The translations under genes were made by a program, and so were the position numbers. This document shows positions 1-6,956 of a DNA stretch of 12,974 bases, one piece after another. The notes beneath the pieces were generated by a model. The model ran no database searches. It had not been told where the DNA came from and was given only the letters and a program-made list of their open reading frames with translations. The stretch comes from Nitrospinota bacterium. GTDB lineage: Bacteria; UBA8248. The DNA is taken from assembly GCA_003506735.1 (NCBI GenBank), contig DNYS01000109.1, forward strand, positions 36,992-49,965, written 5' to 3'. Within the stretch, counting starts at the first letter, position 1. The number at the start of each line of letters is the position of its first letter.

Positions 1-147
1 CGCCATCCCCATGTGCACTACGATCTGGCGATGAAATACATCCGCTTTCTCACCTCCGCCCAGGGGCAGGAGCTCATCGGCTCCTTCCGCGTGAAGGGGA
101 AAAAGCTGTTTCATCCCTCCGCGGCCCCCGCCCGGCCGGGAAACTGA
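1..147 (+). CDS. tupA: TupA-type tungstate/molybdate-binding protein, C-terminal fragment
   Basis: Reading from base 1, an open frame of 48 residues ends at TGA (145-147). The 5' part lies outside the window. The segment contains YDLAMKYIRFLTSAQGQELI, then a Lys-rich stretch and KLFHPSA near the end. This is the usual end of periplasmic binding proteins of the TupA/WtpA-like anion family: a helix ending in a 'LxSxxGQ' turn, then the last strand with a 'xxLFxP' motif. In that family the protein captures tungstate (or molybdate) in the periplasm and hands it to the TupB permease. Assignment to tungstate rather than molybdate rests on the similarity of the tail and on the TupB and TupC genes downstream. 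The ligand-binding residues are not visible here. Confidence 0.75.
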   Translation, partial: RHPHVHYDLAMKYIRFLTSAQGQELIGSFRVKGKKLFHPSAAPARPGN

Positions 148-162
148 CCGGCCGGAATTTTT
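132..162 (+). terminator. Terminator-like hairpin on the tupA stop codon
   Basis: CCGGCCGG (132-139) and CCGGCCGG (148-155) form a perfect 8-bp all-GC stem with an 8-base loop that contains the tupA stop codon. Two A residues and five T residues (158-162) follow. This looks like an intrinsic terminator or a 3'-end stabilising hairpin between tupA and the exporter gene. It could lower expression of downstream genes relative to the binding protein, a common arrangement in ABC importer operons. The T tract is short and offset by AA, so partial termination is more likely than full. Confidence 0.5.
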
Positions 163-171
163 GGGGAACGT

Positions 172-900
172 GTGATCGCCGCACTGTTTTTTTTCGTAGC
201 GATGATGTACTCCAGCGTGGGGTTAGGCGGCGGCTCCTCCTACACCGCCCTGTTGGCCATATTCGATGTGAACTATGTTCTGATACCCACCACCTCGCTC
301 ATGCTGAACGTCACCGTCACCAGCCTCGGGGCCGCGAATTTTTGGCGGGGCGGGCACGTGCGCTGGGGGCTGATCGCGCCCTTTCTCGTCTCCTCGATTC
401 CGCTGGCCTACCTGGGCGGGAGCATCGCGCTCTCGAAACAGGCCTTCTACATTCTCCTGCTCGTCACCCTCGTCACCCTCGTCGTGCGAATCTATTTTTT
501 CGACGGCCTCCGCATCTCCCTCAGGCTGGAGGGCGCACAGAAGATCGTTTTCTCGCTCGCCCTGGGCGGGGCGCTCGGTTTCATCGCCGGGACGGTGGGG
601 ATCGGCGGCGGGATTTACCTTGTGCCCCTCATCGTGATGTTTGGGCTGGGGGCGGAAAAAGAGGCGGCGGCCACGGGCTCGATATTCATCTGGGTAAACT
701 CGATCGCGGGGCTCTTCTCGCGGATTCAGCGCGGGGCGTTCGATATGGAGTGGATTCTGCCCCTGGTGGCGGCGGTCGCCGCGGGAGGCTTCCTGGGCTC
801 CTACATGGGCTCGTTCCGCTTTCCGCCGTGGACGGTCCAGAAGCTGATGGGGGTGGTCATCATTATTGCCATCGTTTTTTTGGTCCGAAGGCTCTTTTAG
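172..900 (+). CDS. TauE/SafE-family anion exporter (sulfite exporter family)
   Basis: A 242-residue, very hydrophobic inner-membrane protein. The TauE/SafE family moves small anions such as sulfite, sulfoacetate or other organosulfur acids across the cytoplasmic membrane. The sequence shows the internal duplication typical of the family: a Gly-rich motif GLGGGSS at residues 17-23 and its counterpart GIGGGIY at 143-149, each starting a half with several membrane segments (about 2-30, 65-85, 92-110, 124-160, 194-214, 224-240). Start is GTG 172, with GGGGAA eight bases upstream; no better in-frame start exists nearby. Length fits the smaller members of the family (about 240-260). The gene lies between tupA and tupB, an unusual place, so its substrate may be linked to oxyanion metabolism; that is inference. 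The exact substrate cannot be read from the sequence. Confidence 0.85.
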   Translation: MIAALFFFVAMMYSSVGLGGGSSYTALLAIFDVNYVLIPTTSLMLNVTVTSLGAANFWRGGHVRWGLIAPFLVSSIPLAYLGGSIALSKQAFYILLLVTLVTLVVRIYFFDGLRISLRLEGAQKIVFSLALGGALGFIAGTVGIGGGIYLVPLIVMFGLGAEKEAAATGSIFIWVNSIAGLFSRIQRGAFDMEWILPLVAAVAAGGFLGSYMGSFRFPPWTVQKLMGVVIIIAIVFLVRRLF

Positions 901-1116
901 GGGAAAAAGCGGGAGCGCCGCCTGCTGGTGTCTGGCATCGTCTCCGAAGCGGCATACCGGCTCGTTTATGAGAGGGCGGCGGCGGTATAATCCCGCCCTG
1001 GGCCGGAAAGCTTCAAGAAACGGACGGATCGGCGGCGAAATCTCCAGCGCGGGGGCGCCGGCCGCAAATTCCGGCGCTAACCGCGGGGAGCGGGGGGGGG
1101 GGGGGGCGGGAGCGAG
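901..1116 (+). promoter_or_regulatory. Intergenic region before tupB with a TATAAT box
   Basis: This 216-base gap interrupts an otherwise compact operon. It holds a perfect TATAAT (986-991) flanked by a short inverted repeat (GGGCG near 974-978 and CGCCC at 994-998), but no convincing -35 hexamer at 16-18 bases. A separate promoter for tupBC is possible. A 15-base G tract occupies 1092-1106. No reading frame here resembles a protein. I see no recognisable molybdenum or tungsten cofactor riboswitch fold by eye. Confidence 0.3.
1092..1106 (+). repeat. Poly-G tract (15 G)
   Basis: Fifteen consecutive G residues end 10 bases before the tupB ATG (1117). The bases in between, CGGGAGCGAG, carry the only Shine-Dalgarno-like sequence (GGGAG at 1108-1112). 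Such tracts are prone to slipped-strand length change and to sequencing error, and can form G-quadruplexes. Here a change in length would alter the spacing of upstream leader elements but not the reading frame of tupB. Confidence 0.9.
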
Positions 1117-1803
1117 ATGGATTTTCTTCTCGAGGGAATCCGGGACGGCATCTACCTGGCGCTGAGCGGCGATCCCGATGTGATGCGTGCATCCTGGGTC
1201 ACCGTCCGGGTGAGCTTCGGTGCGACGGCGGTGGCCGGTCTGATCGGATTGCCCATTGGCTGGGTGCTGGCCTCCCACCGCTTCCCGGGCCGGGGGGCCG
1301 CCATATCGGTGATCCAGACCCTTCTCGGATTTCCCACGGTCGTGATCGGCCTGGTCGTCTACGGCCTGTTGTCCCGGCGGGGGCCGTTGGGATTTGCCAA
1401 CCTCCTGTTCACTCCCACCGCCATCGTGATTGGCCTGGTGATTCTTTCGGTTCCGATCATTTCGGTATTCACGATGACGGCCATCTCCTCGGTGGACGCG
1501 CGCGCGCGGGAGACGGCCCTGACGCTGGGTGCCTCGCCCCGCCTGGCCGCCTGGACGGTTCTCCGCGAGGCGCGCTTCGGACTCATCGCCGCCATCCTGG
1601 GGGCGTTCGGGCGGGTTTCCTCGGAGGTGGGCATCGCGATGATGCTGGGCGGCAACATCAGGGGCTATACGCGGACGCTGACCACCGGCATCGCCCTGGA
1701 AAGCATGAAAGGGGAATTCGGGTTCGGGATCGCCCTGGGCGTGGTGCTCATGGCCATTATTTTCATCATTAATCTCGGCACGCGAATTTTACAGAAATCC
1801 TGA
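1117..1803 (+). CDS. tupB: Tungstate ABC transporter permease TupB
   Basis: Inner-membrane permease of 228 residues, about the usual size for TupB. Predicted membrane segments lie at roughly 30-52, 62-86, 99-124, 155-166 and 203-221. The cytoplasmic EAA loop that docks on the ATPase is clear: ETALTLGAS at 132-140 followed by Pro-Arg-Leu and a basic helix to about residue 154. The motif LLGFPTVVIGLVVYGLLSRRGPLG (69-92) and the following NLLFTP (95-100) are typical of TupB rather than of generic ModB. Start ATG 1117 has GGGAG four bases upstream. The last base of its TGA stop is the first base of tupC, so the two are translationally coupled. Together with TupA and TupC it imports tungstate, possibly also molybdate, for pterin-cofactor enzymes. 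No such enzyme is encoded in the window. Confidence 0.9.
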   Translation: MDFLLEGIRDGIYLALSGDPDVMRASWVTVRVSFGATAVAGLIGLPIGWVLASHRFPGRGAAISVIQTLLGFPTVVIGLVVYGLLSRRGPLGFANLLFTPTAIVIGLVILSVPIISVFTMTAISSVDARARETALTLGASPRLAAWTVLREARFGLIAAILGAFGRVSSEVGIAMMLGGNIRGYTRTLTTGIALESMKGEFGFGIALGVVLMAIIFIINLGTRILQKS

Positions 1804-2456
1804 TGAATACATTTCGTCTCGAAGATATCCAGGTGAGCTTCAACGGCGATGTCGTGCTCGATATCGCCGAGCTCGATATCGCCCCGGGCACCGTCACCTC
1901 GATCTCGGGGCCCAACGGAGCCGGGAAGACGACCCTCCTCCGGGTGATGGCCGGGCTTCTCCGGCCCGGCCGGGGCCGCGTCGCCTACATGGGCGAGCCC
2001 GTCGTCTATGGCGGCGGGGGGGTGGGCCACCGGCGGCGCGTAACACTGCTTCATCAGGACCCGTTCATGTTCCGGGGCCCGGTGATCGCCAACGCCGCCT
2101 TCGGGGCGGCCGCGCGGGGGATGAGCCGGGCCGAGGGCGAAGCCGAAGCCCGCCGGGCGCTCGAGACGGTGGGCTGCGCCCATCTGGCCGAACGAGTTGC
2201 CGGGGCGCTTTCGGGGGGGGAGCGAAAGCGGGTGGCGATGGCGCGCGCCCTGGCCACGGGCGCCGAGACCCTGCTTCTGGACGAGCCAGCGGCCGGGGTG
2301 GACGCCGAGAACACCGAACGGCTCCGGGAGATCATCGCCGGCCTGGCCGGGTCGGGCAAGACAATCGTCATGAGCTCTCACCAGCCCGATTGGGCGGCCT
2401 CAATCGCGAGCGAGAGCGTCCGGATCGCCTACGGAAAAATCGAGCCCGGCGGGTGA
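1803..2456 (+). CDS. tupC: Tungstate ABC transporter ATP-binding protein TupC
   Basis: A 217-residue ABC ATPase with all core motifs: Walker A GPNGAGKT (36-43), Q-loop glutamine in LLHQDP (Gln85), signature LSGGE (136-140), Walker B LLLDEP (157-162), D-loop near 166-167 and switch His193 in SSHQPDW. The short length, with no C-terminal TOBE domain, distinguishes it from ModC and matches TupC. The ATG (1803-1805) shares one base with the tupB TGA, so expression is coupled. It powers uptake through TupB. The 3' end overlaps, tail to tail, the end of the deacetylase gene on the other strand by 28 bases, so transcripts of the two genes can be antisense to each other there. Confidence 0.92.
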   Translation: MNTFRLEDIQVSFNGDVVLDIAELDIAPGTVTSISGPNGAGKTTLLRVMAGLLRPGRGRVAYMGEPVVYGGGGVGHRRRVTLLHQDPFMFRGPVIANAAFGAAARGMSRAEGEAEARRALETVGCAHLAERVAGALSGGERKRVAMARALATGAETLLLDEPAAGVDAENTERLREIIAGLAGSGKTIVMSSHQPDWAASIASESVRIAYGKIEPGG

Positions 2457-3199
2457 GTTTCCCCGCCGAACAGGCTGGCCTCCGAAGGCCCGCCCTCCCA
2501 TTTGGGAAATTTCCGGATGTAGTAGTCCACGGCGCCCATCTCGAAAACGAGGGGGTCGTCGTAATCCGTGTGGGGCTTTTGAGTGGCGTGGCAGGCCTCA
2601 GCCCGCCGCCGGACGCCGGCGCGAGAGCGGGCGTCGATGATGGTCGTATAGTCGTCCCGGTAAATCAGGTCGGGCCGCGCCAGGGCCTCCCGGCGGTGGG
2701 CGGGGATCACCCGCCAATAGAGGCGCGAGGGGGCGGAGGCGCTCCCCCCCGGTCGCATCCCGCCCGCCCGGATCCTGTGAAACGCCTCGGTGGCCCATGC
2801 GGATACGGCGAGATGGTCGGGATGGCCCGTGACGCCATCGTCCGAGTGGGTGACGACCACCTCCGGCGAGATGTCCTCGAAGGCCTCCATCAGACGGGCG
2901 ATCGCTTCTTCGGCGTCCACCCCGCTCAGCCCGCCGTCGGGATAATCCCACTGCTCGAGGCGCGAGATTCCGAGAACGCCGCATGCCGCGCGAAGCTCGG
3001 CCGCGCGCACCTCCCCCAACTCTCCGGGCGCGCACACACCGTTCGTTTCCCCCGCCTCCCCCCGCGTGAAGCAGACGAGGCTCATCGAAACCCCCCGGCC
3101 CGCGTACAAAGAGATGGTTCCGGGATCTCCGAACGATTCATCGTCCGGATGCGCGTAGACGTTCAAAACGCCCCGGACCGGGGGCGGAGACGGGTTCAT
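2429..3199 (-). CDS. PIG-L/LmbE-family zinc-dependent deacetylase
   Basis: A 256-residue cytoplasmic enzyme of the family that includes the N-acetyl-glucosaminyl deacetylases MshB and BshB of low-molecular-weight thiol synthesis, and LmbE. The first metal/catalytic motif is AHPDDE (residues 16-21, with His17 and Asp20 as expected zinc ligands). TRGEAGETNG follows at 45-54, the usual substrate loop, and the second metal motif is HPDH (126-129, third ligand His129). The frame stays open to 3520, but the start is placed at ATG 3199: the family's core strand begins 10 residues later, GAGG lies six bases upstream, and the extra 107 residues read as non-family sequence overlapping the divergent gene. 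The substrate could be a thiol precursor or another N-acetyl sugar; no partner glycosyltransferase or ligase is nearby to decide. Confidence 0.88.
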   Translation of the reverse strand: MNPSPPPVRGVLNVYAHPDDESFGDPGTISLYAGRGVSMSLVCFTRGEAGETNGVCAPGELGEVRAAELRAACGVLGISRLEQWDYPDGGLSGVDAEEAIARLMEAFEDISPEVVVTHSDDGVTGHPDHLAVSAWATEAFHRIRAGGMRPGGSASAPSRLYWRVIPAHRREALARPDLIYRDDYTTIIDARSRAGVRRRAEACHATQKPHTDYDDPLVFEMGAVDYYIRKFPKWEGGPSEASLFGGETHPPGSIFP

Positions 3200-3380
3200 C
3201 GAAACCTCGATTCCTTTGAGCGGCGGGGAATTCCCGCCGGGCCGGGCGGGAGTGTAGCAAAATTCCCGAACGGGTTCAGGAGCTATGAAACCTATTGAAA
3301 TATCATGGTTTATAAATTTGGACCAAAATGATAGGGTGCCCCGGAATAGATAGAAACCCATTCCGCCAGGAGCCGAACGA
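3200..3380. promoter_or_regulatory. Divergent AT-rich intergenic region
   Basis: The 181 bases between the divergent deacetylase and transglycosylase genes contain an AT-rich island (about 3288-3335) that stands out from the surrounding GC-rich DNA. It includes TTGAAA (3295-3300), TATAAA (3311-3316) and an odd-centred palindrome TTTGGACCAAA (3317-3327). No hexamer pair has ideal 17-base spacing on either strand, so only a probable promoter-bearing region is claimed. The palindrome could be an operator. Confidence 0.4.
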
Positions 3381-5441
3381 TTGGCTAGGATAATTCGCCG
3401 CACGCTTCCGGCCGCCCTGGTTGCGGCGTTGGCCCTTTCGATTAGTGGCCCCGGCGCGGCCCTCGGGAGAATTCTCCCCGGCGGCTCGATCGGCGGAAAA
3501 TTTCCCTCCCCTCCCGCCATCCAGGAAAACGTGAAATTCTGGCGCGATGTTTTCGCGCGCTACAAAATCACCGAAGTGGTTTATCACGACGAGGTGCACC
3601 TGGACCGAAGGTACGCCGTCCTCCGGCTCGCGGGGCCCTGGAAGGGAACCCAGGCGCAGAAAAAGCGGATTCGCGCCTATAAGGAAAAGATTCGGGCCGT
3701 ATTGCGGGCCCTCGCCGAGGATCGGACGCCCCCCGCCGGGCCCCTCTCGGCCCGGATTCGGAAAATTTTCTCGGACCGCCCACGCGCGGAGCTTTGGGAC
3801 GCCCTCTACCAAATTCGCGCCCAGCCCGGTCTCAGGGAGCGGTTCCGGGAGGGATATATCCGATCCGGGCGCTACCTGGCCCATTTCCGGCGGATCTTCC
3901 GGAAACGGGGCCTCCCCGAGGATCTGATACTTCTTCCCCATGTCGAGAGCGGATTCCGCTCCCAAATTTACAGCCACGCCGGTGCGCTCGGGCTTTGGCA
4001 ATTCATCCGAAGCACGGCCAGGCTTTTCGTGCGCGTGGACGGCACGATTGACGCCCGGCGGGACCCGTTCCTCGCCGCCGAGGCGGCGGCCAAGCTACTC
4101 GCGCGCAATTACGAGGATTTGAAAAACTGGCCGCTCGCCATTACCGCCTACAACCATGGGTCGGTGGGCATGCGCCGGGCGGTGCGGCAGCTCGGCACGC
4201 GCCGCATCGGCGTCATCGTGAAAAAATACAAGAGCCGGACGTTCGGGTTCGCCTCGCGGAATTTTTACGCCGAATTTCTGGCAGCGGTGGATGTCCACAA
4301 GAATGCCCGGAAATATTTCGGCCCCCTTCAACGGGACCCGCCCATGCTGTTCGATGAGTTCTATTTGCCCCAGTACATCCGGCTCGGCCCTCTGGCCCGC
4401 CGGATCGGAGTGGACATCGGGATACTCCGCAGGCTGAATCCGGCCCTTCGCCGCCCCGTGCTCTGGGGCCGGCGGAGCGTCCCGAGGGGATATCCCCTTC
4501 GCCTTCCGCCGGGGCAAAAGGGCCGCGTGCTCGAGGCCTACTACCGCGCTGCGCCCGGGGCGCGGACGGCGAGGGTGGACGATGGGTCGAGATGGATTCT
4601 CGTCAGGCCCGGCGACACCCTTGGCGGCATCGCCCGCCGCCACCGCGTTCGCCTCGAAAATCTGATGGCCGAGAACGGCCTCAGGAAAAGCCTGATCCGG
4701 GTGGGAGACCGGCTCAGGCTTCCGTCCGGAAAGCGAATCGCCGCCGCGTGGAAATTCCCGCGTTCGCGGTCCAAAAAGAAGAGCGCCCGCAAGCTGACAG
4801 CCCGCCGGTTGATGGCCCATGTGCCGAAGCTGGGGTGGAAAGCGGCCATCCGGAAAGAGATTCGAGCGCGGGAGGCGCGTTTCCGGGTTCCCGCCCTTCC
4901 GTCTTCAGCGGCGCCGGGAAACCCCGCTTTGTCCGCCGGTGCGGGGGCGGGTTCCACCGGGCGCGTCCCGGACCGGGGATCGAAAATCCGCGAGGAGGCT
5001 CTCCGCCAGGCGCTGGCGGTGCAATCGTTGGCCGGAGGGAGTGGCGGCTGGGTCCGGGTCCAGGAGAACGAAACCATAGGCCACTTTTCCAGATGGCTGG
5101 AGTTGTCCCCGGCCCGGCTGTGCCGGATGAACGGGATTCGCTCGAACCGCAAGGTCAGGATGGGCAAGAGAATCCGCCTTTCATTTCTCCGCGTTCCAAA
5201 ATCGGATTTTATCCAGAGGCGAACGGCCTATCACAAGAAGATCGAAAAATCGTTCTTCGCCAAATTCACCGTCTCCCGCGTCAAGCGCCACAGGCTGAAG
5301 CGGGGCGAAAATTTGTGGACCCTCCTCGTGAAGACCTACAAGGTGCCCCTCTGGCTGGTTCGCCGCTACAACTCGGGCAAAAAGCTCCGCCGAATTGCGG
5401 CCGGAGACGAACTGGCCATTCCGGTGGTCCGGAGACGGTAA
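3381..5441 (+). CDS. Secreted lytic murein transglycosylase with three LysM domains (MltD-like)
   Basis: A 686-residue cell-wall enzyme that would cleave the MurNAc-GlcNAc bond of peptidoglycan to give anhydro-muropeptides. Residues 1-29 form a signal peptide (basic MARIIRR, then an Ala/Leu-rich core); there is no clear lipobox. Residues about 50-160 resemble the N-terminal helical region of MltD-like enzymes. The SLT catalytic domain covers about 168-310, with Glu189 in PHVESGF as the expected catalytic acid, GALGLWQF at about 198-205 and ITAYNHG at about 254-260. LysM domains lie at about 405-448, 557-603 and 637-683, separated by very basic, Ser/Ala-rich linkers. E. coli MltD has two LysM, so this one carries an extra. 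Start is TTG 3381, supported by AGGAG (3368-3372) eight bases upstream and by the signal peptide that follows. Confidence 0.9.
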   Translation: MARIIRRTLPAALVAALALSISGPGAALGRILPGGSIGGKFPSPPAIQENVKFWRDVFARYKITEVVYHDEVHLDRRYAVLRLAGPWKGTQAQKKRIRAYKEKIRAVLRALAEDRTPPAGPLSARIRKIFSDRPRAELWDALYQIRAQPGLRERFREGYIRSGRYLAHFRRIFRKRGLPEDLILLPHVESGFRSQIYSHAGALGLWQFIRSTARLFVRVDGTIDARRDPFLAAEAAAKLLARNYEDLKNWPLAITAYNHGSVGMRRAVRQLGTRRIGVIVKKYKSRTFGFASRNFYAEFLAAVDVHKNARKYFGPLQRDPPMLFDEFYLPQYIRLGPLARRIGVDIGILRRLNPALRRPVLWGRRSVPRGYPLRLPPGQKGRVLEAYYRAAPGARTARVDDGSRWILVRPGDTLGGIARRHRVRLENLMAENGLRKSLIRVGDRLRLPSGKRIAAAWKFPRSRSKKKSARKLTARRLMAHVPKLGWKAAIRKEIRAREARFRVPALPSSAAPGNPALSAGAGAGSTGRVPDRGSKIREEALRQALAVQSLAGGSGGWVRVQENETIGHFSRWLELSPARLCRMNGIRSNRKVRMGKRIRLSFLRVPKSDFIQRRTAYHKKIEKSFFAKFTVSRVKRHRLKRGENLWTLLVKTYKVPLWLVRRYNSGKKLRRIAAGDELAIPVVRRR

Positions 5442-5680
5442 ATTCGCCCCCCCGCCGGGGCCCCGTGATTCTCGTAAATGATTTACATTCAATTATTTAA
5501 GCGACACTGGATATGTTGAATACTTCCCTTGCCCCCCGCCTGCCTTTGGCTTAGGATGCTCTCTCCTTTTGAAGGGAGCAGGGGAAATTCCCTTCCCGAC
5601 ACCAGGTTTCGGCAGCCAAAATTCGCCGGATCGGCGAGCGGGCTTGGATCTGCCCAACTTCCAGGAGTGGAGGTGCCACC
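5442..5680 (+). promoter_or_regulatory. Leader region of dnaN with several dyad symmetries
   Basis: This 239-base stretch becomes AT-rich around 5470-5520, where a promoter is likely. The best, though weak, hexamer pair is TTCAAT (5488-5493) and TATGTT (5512-5517), spaced by 18 bases. Dyads include GTAAATGATTTAC (5474-5486), GGGAAATTCCC (5582-5592) and a hairpin TCGCCG-GAT-CGGCGA (5623-5637). The last two would be in the transcript leader. GGAGG (5669-5673) seven bases before GTG 5681 is the ribosome binding site. No DnaA box was found. Confidence 0.4.
5474..5486. promoter_or_regulatory. 13-bp palindrome, possible operator upstream of dnaN
   Basis: GTAAATGATTTAC is a perfect palindrome around a central G. 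It lies immediately upstream of, and nearly touching, the weak putative -35 element of the dnaN leader, a position suited to an activator or repressor site. It does not match DnaA, LexA or Fur consensus sequences that I know. It could also have arisen by chance in an AT-rich stretch. Confidence 0.3.
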
Positions 5681-6778
5681 GTGGACATTGTGATCAGCAG
5701 GGAGACGCTTCACCGCGCCCTTCAGACCGTTCAGGGTGTGGTGGAGAGCCGGAGCAGCGCCATGCCGGTCCTTCAGCATGTTCTCCTCGTCACCGAGGGA
5801 GACACCCAGGTCCGCATGCTCGCCACTAACCTGGACATCGGCCTCAAGGGCGTATTCGAGGCGGAGATCAAAAAGGGCGGCTCGGTGACCCTCAATGCCC
5901 GAAAGCTATTCGACATCGTGCGCGAACTGCCCGACGCCGACGTTCACCTCGTGGAAGAAAACGGTCAATGGGTGCGGATGACCTGCGAGCGATCGAACTT
6001 CCGGTTTCCGGGTCTTCCGCCCTCGGATTTCCCCTCGGTTCCCGAGCCCGGCGGCACGCCCCAGAAGATTTCCGCCAAGGTATTCGGCGACATGATCCGA
6101 AAGACCATGTTCGCGATCTCACAGGACGAGACGCGCTACACCTATAACGGCGTGTTCATGGAGTCCGAGGGCGATGTGCTCCGTCTGGTGGCGACCGACG
6201 GCCACCGCCTGGCGATGATCGAGCGGCCCAACGCCGGGGCGGAATTCAAGGAAGGGGTAATCATCCACAAAAAGGCGCTCGGCGAGCTGGTCAAGCTCCT
6301 CTCCGAGACGGGAGAGGATGTCGAAATTTATCTCGATGAAAACCACGTGATCTTCACATTGGGCACCATCGAGCTTTCCGCCCGCCTGATCGACGGGGAT
6401 TTTCCGAAATACCGTCAGGTGATTCCGGAGGACAACAAATGCCGGATCATTACCGACCGGGACAACCTTCTCCGGGCGCTTCGGCGCGTCTCTCTTTTGT
6501 CGAACGAAACGAAAATGGTCAAATTCGTGTTCACGCCGGGCCAGCTCATACTGACCACGAACGGCTCCGATGCCGGGGAAGCCGAGGAAATTCTCGAATC
6601 CGACTATTCGGGGGAGGAACTGACCATTGGATTTAACGCGAGGTACTGCCTCGATGTGCTCGGAATCCTTGAGGATCAAAGCATTTGCTTCGAACTCAAG
6701 GATTCGCTGAGCCCTGGAATCTTCAAGCCCAAAGAAGGCGAGGGGTATATTTATGTCATCATGCCCATGCGGGTTTGA
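5681..6778 (+). CDS. dnaN: DNA polymerase III beta subunit (sliding clamp)
   Basis: A 365-residue protein of standard clamp length with the three repeated clamp domains (about 1-120, 128-245 and 250-365). Recognisable landmarks are the N-terminal MDIVISRETLHRALQTVQGV, a TNLDIGL segment (residues 49-55), LVATDGHRLAMIE at about 172-184 and the canonical C-terminus ending VIMPMRV. The protein forms a dimeric ring on DNA that tethers the replicative polymerase, and it recruits repair factors through the hydrophobic pocket that the C-terminal strand helps to form. GTG start at 5681 with GGAGG seven bases upstream. The usual partners dnaA, recF and gyrB are not beside it here: the neighbours are a cell-wall enzyme and a regulator. 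No sign of truncation. Confidence 0.97.
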   Translation: MDIVISRETLHRALQTVQGVVESRSSAMPVLQHVLLVTEGDTQVRMLATNLDIGLKGVFEAEIKKGGSVTLNARKLFDIVRELPDADVHLVEENGQWVRMTCERSNFRFPGLPPSDFPSVPEPGGTPQKISAKVFGDMIRKTMFAISQDETRYTYNGVFMESEGDVLRLVATDGHRLAMIERPNAGAEFKEGVIIHKKALGELVKLLSETGEDVEIYLDENHVIFTLGTIELSARLIDGDFPKYRQVIPEDNKCRIITDRDNLLRALRRVSLLSNETKMVKFVFTPGQLILTTNGSDAGEAEEILESDYSGEELTIGFNARYCLDVLGILEDQSICFELKDSLSPGIFKPKEGEGYIYVIMPMRV

Positions 6779-6794
6779 CGGGCTCAGGATGATA

Positions 6795-6823
6795 TAGACT
6801 TTTTTGCTAACCGGTGGTATGTT
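6795..6823 (+). promoter_or_regulatory. Putative sigma-70 promoter for the XRE-cupin regulator
   Basis: TAGACT (6795-6800) and TATGTT (6818-6823) are separated by 17 bases, each matching four of six consensus positions. The pair lies in the AT-rich gap after dnaN, about 130 bases before the regulator's ATG. Two copies of TAACCGG occur nearby, one inside the spacer (6808-6814) and one at 6888-6894. A short repeat around a regulator's own promoter can mark autoregulation. Confidence 0.35.
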
Positions 6824-6956
6824 CCTGTGACTTTGTGGCCGCATTCTTATCGTGAAATTCTGAATACGGAAATACAACATCCCTAAGTAACCGGCAGTTT
6901 TATTTAACGGTTTCGTGCGAAATTGCGCGGACCCCGAGGAAGGACAAGCATCCGCT

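Noticed and set aside
223..1278. Long minus-strand frame opposite the exporter and tupB
   Set aside because: Encodes a low-complexity Arg/Pro/His-rich product and lies antisense to clearly recognisable proteins; an artefact of high GC.
3200..3520. Upstream extension of the deacetylase frame by 107 residues
   Set aside because: The extension has no family resemblance, overlaps the divergent transglycosylase, and a good start with a ribosome binding site exists at 3199.
5442..5470. Terminator after the transglycosylase
   Set aside because: The C/G-rich run CCCCCCCGCCGGGGCCCC gives only a weak, short stem and no T tract follows.
5442..5680. Replication origin beside dnaN
   Set aside because: No DnaA boxes, no AT-rich unwinding repeats, and dnaA is not adjacent.
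6779..6810. Intrinsic terminator after dnaN
   Set aside because: There is a T6 run (6799-6805 area), but no convincing stem directly before it; the same bases fit a promoter spacer better.
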